From positions 4,430,001 to 4,494,000 of the forward strand of contig NZ_JAUCBR010000004.1 in NCBI RefSeq assembly GCF_034676725.1: a DNA stretch of 64,000 bases, in the 5' to 3' direction. The notes under the pieces were generated by a model. That model saw only the letters and a program-made list of their open reading frames with translations. It was not told where the DNA came from and did not search any database. The position numbers and the translations under genes are program-made. The DNA is from Denitromonas sp. (GTDB lineage: Bacteria > Pseudomonadota > Gammaproteobacteria > Burkholderiales > Rhodocyclaceae). Within the stretch, counting starts at the first letter, position 1, and every line of letters begins with the position of its first letter. Shown piece after piece: positions 18,013-24,728 of this stretch.

Positions 18013-18975
18013 ATGGCGCCCATGCCCCACCTGCCCCCCGCCCTGCTCCTGCTCGGCCCCACCGCCAGCGGCAAGACCGCCAGCGCGCTGGCCTTGGCCG
18101 CGCACCTGCCGATCGAGATCATCAGCGTCGACTCCGCGCTGGTGTTCCGCGACATGGACATCGGCAGCGCCAAACCCAGCGCCGCCGAGCAGGCCGTGTG
18201 CCCGCACCACCTGATCGACATCCTCTCTCCGGAAGAGGCCTACTCGGCGGCGAAGTTCCGCGACGACGCGCTGCGCCTGATGGCCCAGATCACCGCCCGC
18301 GGCCGCCTGCCGGTGCTCGCTGGCGGCACCATGCTGTACTTCAAGGCGCTGCGCGAAGGGCTGTCCGACCTGCCGCAGGCCGACGCCGAGCTGCGCGCCC
18401 ATATCGACGCCGACGCCCGCCAGTTCGGCTGGCCGGCCATGCATGCGGCGCTGGCCCGGCTCGACCCGGCCGCCGCCGCCAGCCTGCAACCCAACGACGC
18501 CCAACGCATCCAGCGCGCCCTCGAGATCGTGCGCCTCACCGGCCGACCGCTGGCCGAAAGCTACGCCCGCCGCGAGATGGCCGCGCCGCCCTTCCGCTTT
18601 GTCGGCATCGCGCTGGCGCCGACCGACCGCAGCGTGCTGCACCGGCGCATCGAAGCGCGCTTCGACGCCATGCTCGCCACCGGCTTTCTCGATGAGGTCC
18701 GCGCCCTGCGCCGCAAGTACGCCCTCACGCTCGAGATGCCCAGCATGCGCTGCGTCGGCTACCGCCAGGCCTGGGAGCACCTCGACGGCCTCACCGATGC
18801 CACCACGTTTCGCGACAAAGGCATCGCCGCCACCCGCCAGCTCGCCAAGCGGCAACTCACCTGGCAGCGCAAGTTTGTCGAAGACTGGGGCGACCTGAGC
18901 GTGGTCCCCTGCGACGACGCCACCGTGGTGGGCCAGGTCGTCGACACCGCCCGACGTCTACTCGCGCCGCCTTGA
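18013..18975 (+). CDS. miaA: tRNA dimethylallyltransferase MiaA
   Basis: About 320 residues. The P-loop GPTASGKT, DSALVFRDMDIGSAKPS (substrate Asp), HHLIDIL and the AGGTMLYFKAL segment identify MiaA, which adds dimethylallyl to A37 of tRNAs reading UNN codons. Start ambiguity: ATG 18013 overlaps a TAGAAT hexamer (18009-18014); if that is the -10 element, transcription would begin at about 18021 and translation at ATG 18022 from a nearly leaderless mRNA. Either way the protein changes by three residues only. Confidence 0.95.
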   Translation: MAPMPHLPPALLLLGPTASGKTASALALAAHLPIEIISVDSALVFRDMDIGSAKPSAAEQAVCPHHLIDILSPEEAYSAAKFRDDALRLMAQITARGRLPVLAGGTMLYFKALREGLSDLPQADAELRAHIDADARQFGWPAMHAALARLDPAAAASLQPNDAQRIQRALEIVRLTGRPLAESYARREMAAPPFRFVGIALAPTDRSVLHRRIEARFDAMLATGFLDEVRALRRKYALTLEMPSMRCVGYRQAWEHLDGLTDATTFRDKGIAATRQLAKRQLTWQRKFVEDWGDLSVVPCDDATVVGQVVDTARRLLAPP

Positions 18976-18990
18976 ATTGCATGACGCCTG

Positions 18991-19060
18991 CGGCCGGATG
19001 AATCCGGCCCTACGCGGGATGTCGACGCGCCGTGCGCCGTAGGGCCGGATTCATCCGGCC
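18991..19060. repeat. REP-like inverted repeat after miaA
   Basis: The 23-base arm at 18992-19014 (starting GGCCGGATGAATCCGGCC) is the exact complement of 19038-19060 (starting CGTAGGGCCGGATTCATCC). Each arm is itself a short palindrome. Same class as the element after mutL, with a different inner word (GGATTCATCC rather than GGATAAGC). It fills the gap between miaA and the small gene at 19130. Confidence 0.85.
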
Positions 19061-19129
19061 TTGCGCGACTGGACGCCCCGCCGGCCCAGCGGCGACAATC
19101 CCGCCCAATCACCTCACAGGACACCCGCC

Positions 19130-19507
19130 ATGGCACTCGGACACATCATGCTCATCCTCACCCTGCTCGCCGACGGCCAGCTCTCGGCGGCTTTCGTGAG
19201 CACCGCCGACCAGGCCGAGTGCGAAGCGCGCGCCACCGCCATCGAAACCATCCTCAAGTCCGGCGGCGCCAATGTGCAGCAGATCCAGTGCCTGCGCGGC
19301 AGCCAGCAGTTCGCCCGCTTCTCGCACGCCACCGCCTCGGCCGCCCCGCGCCATGCCTATGAACTCACGGTGCACGATGGCGTGCTGACGGCCCAGCCGG
19401 TCGCCACGCTCAAGGACTGCCCCCCGGCACGCGCCGACGGCACCGCGAACCAGCGCTACTGCGTCAGCTCCACGCAAACCCTGTTGTCCGACATTACGAA
19501 ACAGTAA
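19130..19507 (+). CDS. Unknown small exported-type protein
   Basis: 125 residues, not recognised. The first 20 residues are hydrophobic (HIMLILTLLADG) and could be an uncleaved or weak signal. The rest is soluble with five cysteines (near 33, 57, 97, 110 and others), suggesting disulfides and a periplasmic location. ATG 19130 was chosen because upstream codons fall in the REP-like repeat. It runs convergently into the permease gene with a 6-base gap. Codon use looks native, so it is probably a real lineage-specific gene. Confidence 0.6.
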   Translation: MALGHIMLILTLLADGQLSAAFVSTADQAECEARATAIETILKSGGANVQQIQCLRGSQQFARFSHATASAAPRHAYELTVHDGVLTAQPVATLKDCPPARADGTANQRYCVSSTQTLLSDITKQ

Positions 19508-19513
19508 GCCTGC

Positions 19514-20827
19514 TCAGAACGGCAGGTCGCGCCACCACGCAATGGCCACCTGCACCGCCACCGCCGCCAGGTAAGCCTGCAGGCAGTAGCGCGCATTGCC
19601 CCGCGCCAGCGCGCCGGCCGACACGCCGTAGCGCCCCTGCAAGGCCAGGTGGATGCCGGACATCGGGCTCACCGCCAGGCCGATCGCCCAGCACTGGGTG
19701 AACACCGCCGCCAGCAACAGCGGATCGGGCGAGATCGGCGCCAGCCAGGCCGACACCATGGCGATCGAGATCACCGCGTGCACCCCGATCACGCACAGCC
19801 CGATCATGCCCGCCAGCACCAGCGCCGACTGCAGCGGCCCGAAATGCGATGGCGTCAGGCCCCCGCCCTGGGTGGCGATCAAGGCATCGAGCCCGGTGGC
19901 GAACACCGCCGCCGCCAGAAACAGCACCAGCTCGCCACGCATCGCCGGCAAGCGCAGATGCACATGCCGTGCCACCGCCGCGGCGCCGGCCGCCACCCCC
20001 GAACGCGTCAGCACGACACCGACGGCCATCAGCGGCGCGCACAGCGACACAATGGCCAGCGTCGTCCAGTGCGGCCAGAAGTAATGGCCCACCACCACCA
20101 TCACCGCCAGCCCCAGCGGCACCCACAGCGCCGACAGGCGCATCGGGTAGCCGACAAAATCCTGCGCCTCGGGCGCATGCTTGAGCAGATCACGCCCGGC
20201 CAGGTAGTTGATCGCCAGCGCCAGCGGCACCCCGGCCAGTGCCATCTCGCCCAGCGTGGCGCCGGGCGCATAGGTGATCGCCACCGCGGTTGCCGCAAAG
20301 AACGGCGACCACAGCGCCGCCGCCAGAAAGGCACGGGTCAGCGCATTGGTCTGGACCACCGAGGGCGACTTTCCGCCGCTCATGCGGTCGGCCATGATGA
20401 ACACCGCCGACAGGTTGATCACCGCGCCGAACACATGCACCCCGCCCAGGGTGCGCCACAAGGCGCCGGGGCCGCGCGGCAGCGGCCGGTCATCGCCCGC
20501 CAGGCCGATCAGCTGCAGAAAGCTCACCGCCGCCAGCATGCCGAGCAAGGCCATGTTCTGCGTCAGCACGCCCTGCCACGGCCAGTGGCCGCTACGCCAG
20601 CCGGCCCACCCCAGCGCGAGCAGCCCAATGCCGATCAGCACTGCCGCCGTGGCGCGCTGACGCTTGTCGAGGCTCGGCCACAGCAGCGCACAGGCCGCCC
20701 ACGCACATACCCCGGCCAGCCAGGCCGGCACGGGCAGGCGCGCGCCCGTGCACAGGGCGAACACCATCATCAACAGGATCAGCCAGGCCGAAAACCGGTC
20801 GGCGTGCTTGCGAACAATCGGGGGCAT
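19514..20827 (-). CDS. Multi-pass membrane permease, family not recognised
   Basis: 437 residues, nearly all hydrophobic, with about 11-12 predicted membrane helices and no soluble domain. Possible motifs include GGVHVFGAVINLSAVFIMAD and ISPDPLLLAAVFTQCWAIGLAVSPMSG; the second resembles re-entrant loops of ion-transporter-superfamily carriers, but I cannot place it in a named family. A transport role is inferred from topology only. It diverges from the DAG-kinase-like gene and converges on the small 125-residue gene. Confidence 0.65.
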   Translation of the reverse strand: MPPIVRKHADRFSAWLILLMMVFALCTGARLPVPAWLAGVCAWAACALLWPSLDKRQRATAAVLIGIGLLALGWAGWRSGHWPWQGVLTQNMALLGMLAAVSFLQLIGLAGDDRPLPRGPGALWRTLGGVHVFGAVINLSAVFIMADRMSGGKSPSVVQTNALTRAFLAAALWSPFFAATAVAITYAPGATLGEMALAGVPLALAINYLAGRDLLKHAPEAQDFVGYPMRLSALWVPLGLAVMVVVGHYFWPHWTTLAIVSLCAPLMAVGVVLTRSGVAAGAAAVARHVHLRLPAMRGELVLFLAAAVFATGLDALIATQGGGLTPSHFGPLQSALVLAGMIGLCVIGVHAVISIAMVSAWLAPISPDPLLLAAVFTQCWAIGLAVSPMSGIHLALQGRYGVSAGALARGNARYCLQAYLAAVAVQVAIAWWRDLPF

Positions 20828-20909
20828 GCGGTTTATGATGCTTCCATCGCGCGGCCGGGCGGCCGCAAAGCACGGTATTGTCCCCTGAGCGCCCCGATTC
20901 GGCTACCGC

Positions 20910-21827
20910 ATGACCCAGCGCACCATCGCCATCGTCGTCAATGCCCGCTCGGCCAATGGTCGCGACGACGACCTGCGCGCCCGCATCGAAGCGGCCCTGC
21001 CGCCCGAGGCCGGCCGCCTGCTGTGGTTCCAGCCCCGCAAGGCCAGCCGGCTCGACCGCGTCTGCCAGCGCGCCACCACCGTCGCCGACCTGGTCATCGC
21101 GGTCGGCGGTGACGGCACGGTGCGCACCGTCGCCCAGCACGCCCGCGCCCGCGGCAAACCGCTGGCCATCATTCCCACCGGCACCTACAACCTCGTCGCC
21201 CGCCACCTCGGCATCCCGCTCGACGTGGCCGAGGCTGCCCGGCTGGCCGTCACCGGCAGCGCCCGCCCCACGCCCTGCGGCGACATCAACGGTCTGCTGT
21301 TCTTCAACCACGCCGCCTTCGGCCTCTACACCCGCATCATCGCCGCGCGTGAACGCCACACCGCCGTGCTCGGGCGCAGCCGCGTCACCGCGGTGCTCTC
21401 GGGCATCGCCACGCTGTTCAACCGCTACCCCATCCTCAAGCTGCGCCTGACGGCCGACGGCGAAACCAAGCACGGCCACGCCAACGCCGTGTTCTTCGGC
21501 GCCAACCCGCTGCCGCTGGCTGCCGTCGATGCCGAATTCGCCACGCAATGCGACGGCCGCGCGCTCGGCCTGGTGCTGATGCGCCACCAAGGCCGCCGCC
21601 ATGTGCTCGCCGCTGCCTTCAAGGCGCTGTTCGGGCGGCTGTCCGACGCGCCCACTTTCGAGCTCACCGCGCTGCAAGACGCCACCATCGACATCCTTCG
21701 ACACCGGCGGCGCCTGCGCGTGTCGATTGACGGCGAACTCATCAAATGCCGTCTGCCCCTGCAGCTGCAATACCAGACCGGCGCGCTGCAAGTCGTCCGG
21801 CCCGATCCGCTAGAATCAAAGGCATGA
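20910..21827 (+). CDS. Diacylglycerol/lipid kinase family protein
   Basis: 305 residues. The DAGK catalytic domain is clear: VNARSANG at the N-terminus, the nucleotide motif VGGDGTV near residue 65, and IIPTGTYN, where most relatives have GTGND or GTxN-D. The C-terminal half is the beta-sandwich of the YegS/DgkB-like fold. Soluble members phosphorylate diacylglycerol or related lipids; the substrate is unknown. Its stop overlaps the next gene's start (ATGA), so the phosphoesterase downstream is coupled and may act on the same lipid path, which is inference. Confidence 0.85.
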   Translation: MTQRTIAIVVNARSANGRDDDLRARIEAALPPEAGRLLWFQPRKASRLDRVCQRATTVADLVIAVGGDGTVRTVAQHARARGKPLAIIPTGTYNLVARHLGIPLDVAEAARLAVTGSARPTPCGDINGLLFFNHAAFGLYTRIIAARERHTAVLGRSRVTAVLSGIATLFNRYPILKLRLTADGETKHGHANAVFFGANPLPLAAVDAEFATQCDGRALGLVLMRHQGRRHVLAAAFKALFGRLSDAPTFELTALQDATIDILRHRRRLRVSIDGELIKCRLPLQLQYQTGALQVVRPDPLESKA

Positions 21828-22645
21828 CCCCCGCCTCGCCGGCCCTGCGGCTGGTCCACCTCTCCGACCTTCATTTCGGCGCCCAGGCGCCCGGCGCCGC
21901 ACAGCTCCTGCTCGACGCCGTCGTCAGCCTGTCGCCGCAGCTCACCCTCATCACCGGCGACCTCACCCAGCGCGCGCGCAACAGCCAGTTCATCGCCGCG
22001 CGGCAGTTCTTCGATCAGCTCCCCGGTGACTGGCTAGCCATCCCCGGCAACCACGACATGCCGCTGTTCCGCCCCTGGCACCGGCTGTTCACCCCGCGTG
22101 GCCGCTACCGCCGCCACATCGACGACGCCACCACCGCTCACCTCGACTGGCAGCAACTGCGCCTCGCCCTCATCGACAGCACCAATCCGCTCTCCTGGCG
22201 CTCGGGTCGCATCCGCAGCGCCGCCGCCCGCGACGCGGCGCAGTGGCTGGCCGGCGGCAGCGACGGGCAACTGCGCATCGCCGCCGCCCACCACCCGTTC
22301 GCCACGCGCGAGCGCGGCAACAAGGGCGGCATGGCCGGCGCCAACATCGCCCGCAATCTGCTCATCGACGAGGGCGGTGCCGACCTGCTGCTATGGGGGC
22401 ATCTGCATCGCAGCGAGGTGCGGCTGCTGGCCTCCAATGCCGGGCGTAACGCCATTGGTATCGGGGTCGGGTCGCCGACCTCGGGGCGGCATTCTTCAGA
22501 GGGGCTGTTTTTTCATCAGCTGGATGTGACGCCGGGGCATGTGCATCTTGTCGTCTGGCGACGGCATATGGCCGAGAGTTTGTTTCATCCGGTGGGGAAT
22601 CACCGGTTTGTTCTTGGCCCGGCGGGGTGGCAGGCGGTGGTTTGA
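21824..22645 (+). CDS. Calcineurin-like metallophosphoesterase
   Basis: 273 residues. All five metallophosphoesterase blocks are present in order: LSDLHFG, TGDLTQ, PGNHD, AAHHPF and WGHLHR, which bind a di-metal centre. It has the CpdA/Icc-like size, but cAMP phosphodiesterase activity cannot be claimed. ATG 21824 overlaps the stop of the lipid-kinase gene. A TAGAAT hexamer at 21811-21816 lies ten bases before the start and could also give a separate near-leaderless transcript. The accessory island begins just after its stop. Confidence 0.88.
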   Translation: MTPASPALRLVHLSDLHFGAQAPGAAQLLLDAVVSLSPQLTLITGDLTQRARNSQFIAARQFFDQLPGDWLAIPGNHDMPLFRPWHRLFTPRGRYRRHIDDATTAHLDWQQLRLALIDSTNPLSWRSGRIRSAAARDAAQWLAGGSDGQLRIAAAHHPFATRERGNKGGMAGANIARNLLIDEGGADLLLWGHLHRSEVRLLASNAGRNAIGIGVGSPTSGRHSSEGLFFHQLDVTPGHVHLVVWRRHMAESLFHPVGNHRFVLGPAGWQAVV

Positions 22646-22721
22646 TTTTTGCGCTTCCCGCGGTGGGGGGCTTGCGGGTTCGGGTGTCGGTAGTTCGATT
22701 CTTTGGCGGCTTCGAGTGGCG

Positions 22722-22890
22722 TTCGTTGGCCGGGTCTCGCCCCGGCGGGCGACCTACTTTCTTGCTCGTGCAAGAAAGATAGGCAAAGAAGCACGGCCCG
22801 CTTTCGCGCCCCTTCGGGGTCCCCGCCCTCCGGACGCCCCGGGCGGGGTGCTTCGCAAACTCGCCCTGCGGGCTCAAACAGGCGAAGCCC
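22722..22890 (+). repeat. Hairpin-bearing dispersed repeat, left copy
   Basis: A GC-rich unit beginning GGCCGGGTCTCGCCCCG (22728-22744), with a perfect 9-bp hairpin CTTTCTTGC/GCAAGAAAG (22757-22778), and ending in the word CGCAAACTCGCCC and a GGGCTCAAACAGGCGA tail (22854-22886). A related copy lies in inverted orientation at 24508-24670. Together they bracket the cassette array. I know this type of unit as a recurrent intergenic element in beta- and gammaproteobacterial genomes. No credible gene lies in 22646-23056. Confidence 0.75.
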
Positions 22891-23057
22891 CTTTTTCCGC
22901 CCGGCGCATCCTCCGGTTGGCGCGGCAGAGGGCGGGTCGGTCGTGCCCACGAGAGAGGTGCAACGTCGATTCTTTGGGCATATACTTTTCCGTCATGAAA
23001 GTTGCTCCAAACCGGCCGGCGCACACCGACTTCAGTCACGAACTGCAGGTGTTGAAC

Positions 23058-23143
23058 GCGCTACACAACGCTGACGTCGACTTCGGTGTATACGTCACGC
23101 GCCAGATGTATACGTCAGTGCCGACGTCTACAACACGTTAGAT
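23058..23143 (+). other. attC-like site 0 (degenerate)
   Basis: The 3' end carries a canonical core GTTAGAT (23137-23143). The 5' end reads GCGCTACACAACGCT, which matches site 3's GCCTAACACAACGCT except for one lost A and one substitution, so the R'' core TAAC has decayed to TAC. Inner arms GACGTCG/CGACGTC (23073-23079 and 23121-23127) pair. The loop holds an 11-bp direct repeat TGTATACGTCA. It would end a cassette lying to the left, of which only about 100 bases remain before the hairpin repeat. Confidence 0.55.
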
Positions 23144-23711
23144 GCTTACTCTTATGAACTCAGCTCACGAAAAAATCAAAACACAATTGACTTCTGGCGA
23201 ACGCGTCTTATGGTCAGGCCAGCCGCGCCAAGGCGTCATTATTCGCGGCACTGACGCCTTGATGATTCCATTCAGTTTGTTGTGGGGCGGATTTGCTGTG
23301 TTCTGGGAAATGTCTGTTATCAATTCCAATGCTCCAGCATTCTTTGCCCTATGGGGTATCCCCTTTGTTCTTATCGGTATTTACATGGTCGTTGGCCGTT
23401 TCTTCGTTGAGGCAAAGCAACGTGCCAATACTTTTTACGCCGTAACCAATGAGCGCATTCTTATCGTCTCGGGGTTTCTCAAACACAATGTCAAATCCCT
23501 GAACCTTCACACGCTCTCCGATCTTTCTTTGTCGGAAGGCAAAAGCAATGAAGGCACTATTTCATTCGGTGGTGGCTCTCCGTTTGCCTCAATGTTCAGT
23601 GGTTTCTCAAGCTGGCCGGGCATGGGGGCACATCTGGGGCCACGGTTTGATTCAATCTCAAACGCCAAGTCCGTTTTTGAAACAATTCGCGGGGCTCAAC
23701 GTGCTGCTTAA
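23142..23711 (+). CDS. Cassette gene: bacterial PH-domain membrane protein
   Basis: 189 residues. An N-terminal soluble stretch with LTSGERVLWSGQP, two membrane helices (about 43-62 and 67-88), then a C-terminal bPH-like part with YAVTNERILIVSGF. This is the layout of small PH-domain (YdbS/bPH2-like) membrane proteins; function unknown. The first ATG (23142) lies inside the attC core GTTAGATGC, and a second at 23154 may be used; neither has a good ribosome site. Its GC content and codon use are clearly lower than those of neighbouring core genes. The stop lies four bases before the R'' end of its own attC, normal for a sense cassette gene. Confidence 0.75.
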   Translation: MLTLMNSAHEKIKTQLTSGERVLWSGQPRQGVIIRGTDALMIPFSLLWGGFAVFWEMSVINSNAPAFFALWGIPFVLIGIYMVVGRFFVEAKQRANTFYAVTNERILIVSGFLKHNVKSLNLHTLSDLSLSEGKSNEGTISFGGGSPFASMFSGFSSWPGMGAHLGPRFDSISNAKSVFETIRGAQRAA

Positions 23712-23717
23712 CCACGC

Positions 23718-23804
23718 ATCTAACCCGGCGCTCAACCCCGTTCGCTTCGCTCTCTGGACGCTGCGCGATAAAGCCGCGCAGCGCCGGTTAGCTTTACGTT
23801 AGAA
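23718..23804 (+). other. attC site 1
   Basis: R'' ATCTAAC (23718-23724) and R' GTTAGAA (23798-23804) flank imperfect arms. L'' CTCAACC (23731-23737) pairs with L' GGTTAG (23786-23791) leaving one extra C, the extrahelical base expected in the 5' arm, which fixes the site in plus orientation. An inner GCTGCGCG/CGCGCAGC stem closes the loop. The first bases of the preceding cassette (GTTAGATGC at 23137) are the exact complement of GCATCTAAC at 23716, as required for a circularised cassette. Length 87 bases. Confidence 0.85.
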
Positions 23805-24005
23805 GGCGCAGCCCAAATAGCCATGTATTCGCGCAAATGGCACCATCTGATCCCGTGTGTAGCCGAGAACGTTGTCGTTCTGCGGCCCGCCGCATCCGTA
23901 AATCTCCATGTGAATCTTCTTCTCGGCCTCGTTTCGCAAGGACAGTTCTTCCTCAAGCTCTGCAATGCGCCGAGCCTGCTGTGCAATCAGTTGTTCGTCA
24001 GTCAC
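23799..24005 (-). CDS. Cassette gene, antisense: small coiled-coil protein
   Basis: 68 residues, not recognised. Residues 5-35 are a charged heptad-like helix (QQARRIAELEEEL), followed by a short region with CGGPQNDNVLGYTRDQ. A TAAGGAG ribosome site (24012-24018) sits six bases before a GTG at 24005; an ATG two codons upstream touches the ribosome site, so GTG is the better start. The gene runs opposite to the attC orientation and its TAA stop is the complement of TTA in the core GTTAG at 23798. Its own promoter would be needed for expression. Confidence 0.55.
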   Translation of the reverse strand: MTDEQLIAQQARRIAELEEELSLRNEAEKKIHMEIYGCGGPQNDNVLGYTRDQMVPFARIHGYLGCAF

Positions 24006-24028
24006 TTTCATCTCCTTATCAACCAGCC

Positions 24029-24090
24029 TTCTAACTCCACGGTGCAGCGGACCTTCGCTGCGCTCAGTCCGATAACCTTTGGCGTTAGTC
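24029..24090 (+). other. attC site 2
   Basis: R'' TTCTAAC (24029-24035) and R' GTTAGTC (24084-24090), 62 bases. Arms CGGAC/GTCCG pair, with one base more in the 5' arm than in the 3' arm, in keeping with plus orientation. Spacers of seven bases separate the R and L boxes on both sides. The 10 bases GCCTTCTAAC (24026-24035) are the exact complement of GTTAGAAGGC at 23798-23807, the start of the cassette it closes. Confidence 0.8.
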
Positions 24091-24339
24091 GACATACGTT
24101 ATGCACAGGTGCAGAACGCCACCGTAGCCGTTCGGGTAGGTTGTTGGGAAATAAATCGTCCCGTGAAACCCATAGTCGCCGCAGCCGCTTTGCTTCACAT
24201 ACTCAACCGGGAAAAGTGCTGTCTCTGTTTCCTGTTTGCTGAACCCGGTCAGGTCAGGGAAAGGCTCAAGCCCCCTGATCGTCCAGTTCATACCGTCCAT
24301 ATGCTCGTCAATCGCATTGAAAACATCGGCAAAATCCAT
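24085..24339 (-). CDS. Cassette gene, antisense: unknown 84-residue protein
   Basis: 84 residues, no recognised domain. It looks globular and acidic, with two cysteines and several aromatics (GFHGTIYFPTTYPNGYGG). An AGGAGA ribosome site precedes ATG 24339 by a few bases, so the start is well supported. As in the previous cassette the gene is antisense to the attC sites, and its TAA stop is the complement of TTA in the core GTTAG at 24084. Base composition is lower in GC than the flanking chromosome. Confidence 0.6.
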   Translation of the reverse strand: MDFADVFNAIDEHMDGMNWTIRGLEPFPDLTGFSKQETETALFPVEYVKQSGCGDYGFHGTIYFPTTYPNGYGGVLHLCITYVD

Positions 24340-24359
24340 CTCTATCTCCTATTAAAGCC

Positions 24360-24425
24360 GCCTAACACAACGCTCGTTCGGACCTGCGCGAAAAGCCGCG
24401 CAGTCCGCACAGCTAAGCGTTATCA
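24360..24425 (+). other. attC site 3
   Basis: R'' GCCTAAC (24360-24366, a perfect RYYYAAC) and R' GTTATCA (24419-24425). L'' TCGTTCGGAC (24374-24383) against L' GTCCGCACA (24403-24411) leaves an extra C in the 5' arm, again plus orientation; GCGCG/CGCGC stems close the loop. Length 66 bases. Complementarity with the start of its cassette (GTTAGTCGAC at 24084) is only partial, so one end has drifted or the cassettes were rearranged. Confidence 0.75.
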
Positions 24426-24507
24426 GGGCGACGGCGAAGCCGAGCCCGCGCGCCTTTTCCCCTTCTGTGCCGCCGAACGGAGGCCGTGGCCGGCGGGAAT
24501 TGTCGTG

Positions 24508-24670
24508 TCGCTTGTCTGAGCCCGAAGGGCGAGTTTGCGACATGACCCGCCGGGCGCGGGCGGAGTGAGGGGACCGGCGCAGCCTGCGGTACAGCGGGGG
24601 CGTTTTCTTGGTGACTTCTTTGTCGCGACAAAGAAGTTACTCGCCCGTCGGGGCGAGACCCGGCCAACGT
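24508..24670 (-). repeat. Hairpin-bearing dispersed repeat, right inverted copy
   Basis: On the minus strand this unit begins GGCCGGGTCTCGCCCCG (24665-24649), identical to the left copy, has a 24-base perfect palindrome in place of the left hairpin (24614-24637, arms ACTTCTTTGTCG/CGACAAAGAAGT), and ends with CGCAAACTCGCCC and a GGGCTCAGACAAGCGA tail. The stretch 24426-24724 holds nothing else but this and a half REP-like word at its right edge. Confidence 0.75.
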
Positions 24671-24704
24671 CCCGTCGAAAAGCCGACACCCCGACCGAAA
24701 ACCG

Positions 24705-24728
24705 ACGACCGGTTGAAACCGGCCCTAC
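24705..24728 (-). repeat. Half REP-like word at the end of the RND gene
   Basis: On the minus strand the sequence reads GTAGGGCCGGTTTCAACCGG, the same GTAGGGCCGG head and internal palindrome as the elements at 16952 and 18991. The TAG within it is the stop codon of the RND transporter gene. Confidence 0.6.

Noticed and set aside
23090..23119. TGTATACGTCA direct repeats taken as integron attI repeats or a CRISPR start
   Set aside because: Only two copies, no core GTTA in them, and they lie in the loop of an attC-like fold.
22995..23141. 48-codon plus-strand frame ending in the attC core TAG
   Set aside because: Reads through the whole attC-like site 0, no ribosome site, no recognised product; better seen as noncoding.
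23823..24242. Plus-strand frame across cassette 2 and attC site 2
   Set aside because: Crosses a recombination site and lacks a ribosome site, whereas minus-strand genes in both cassettes fit the borders.
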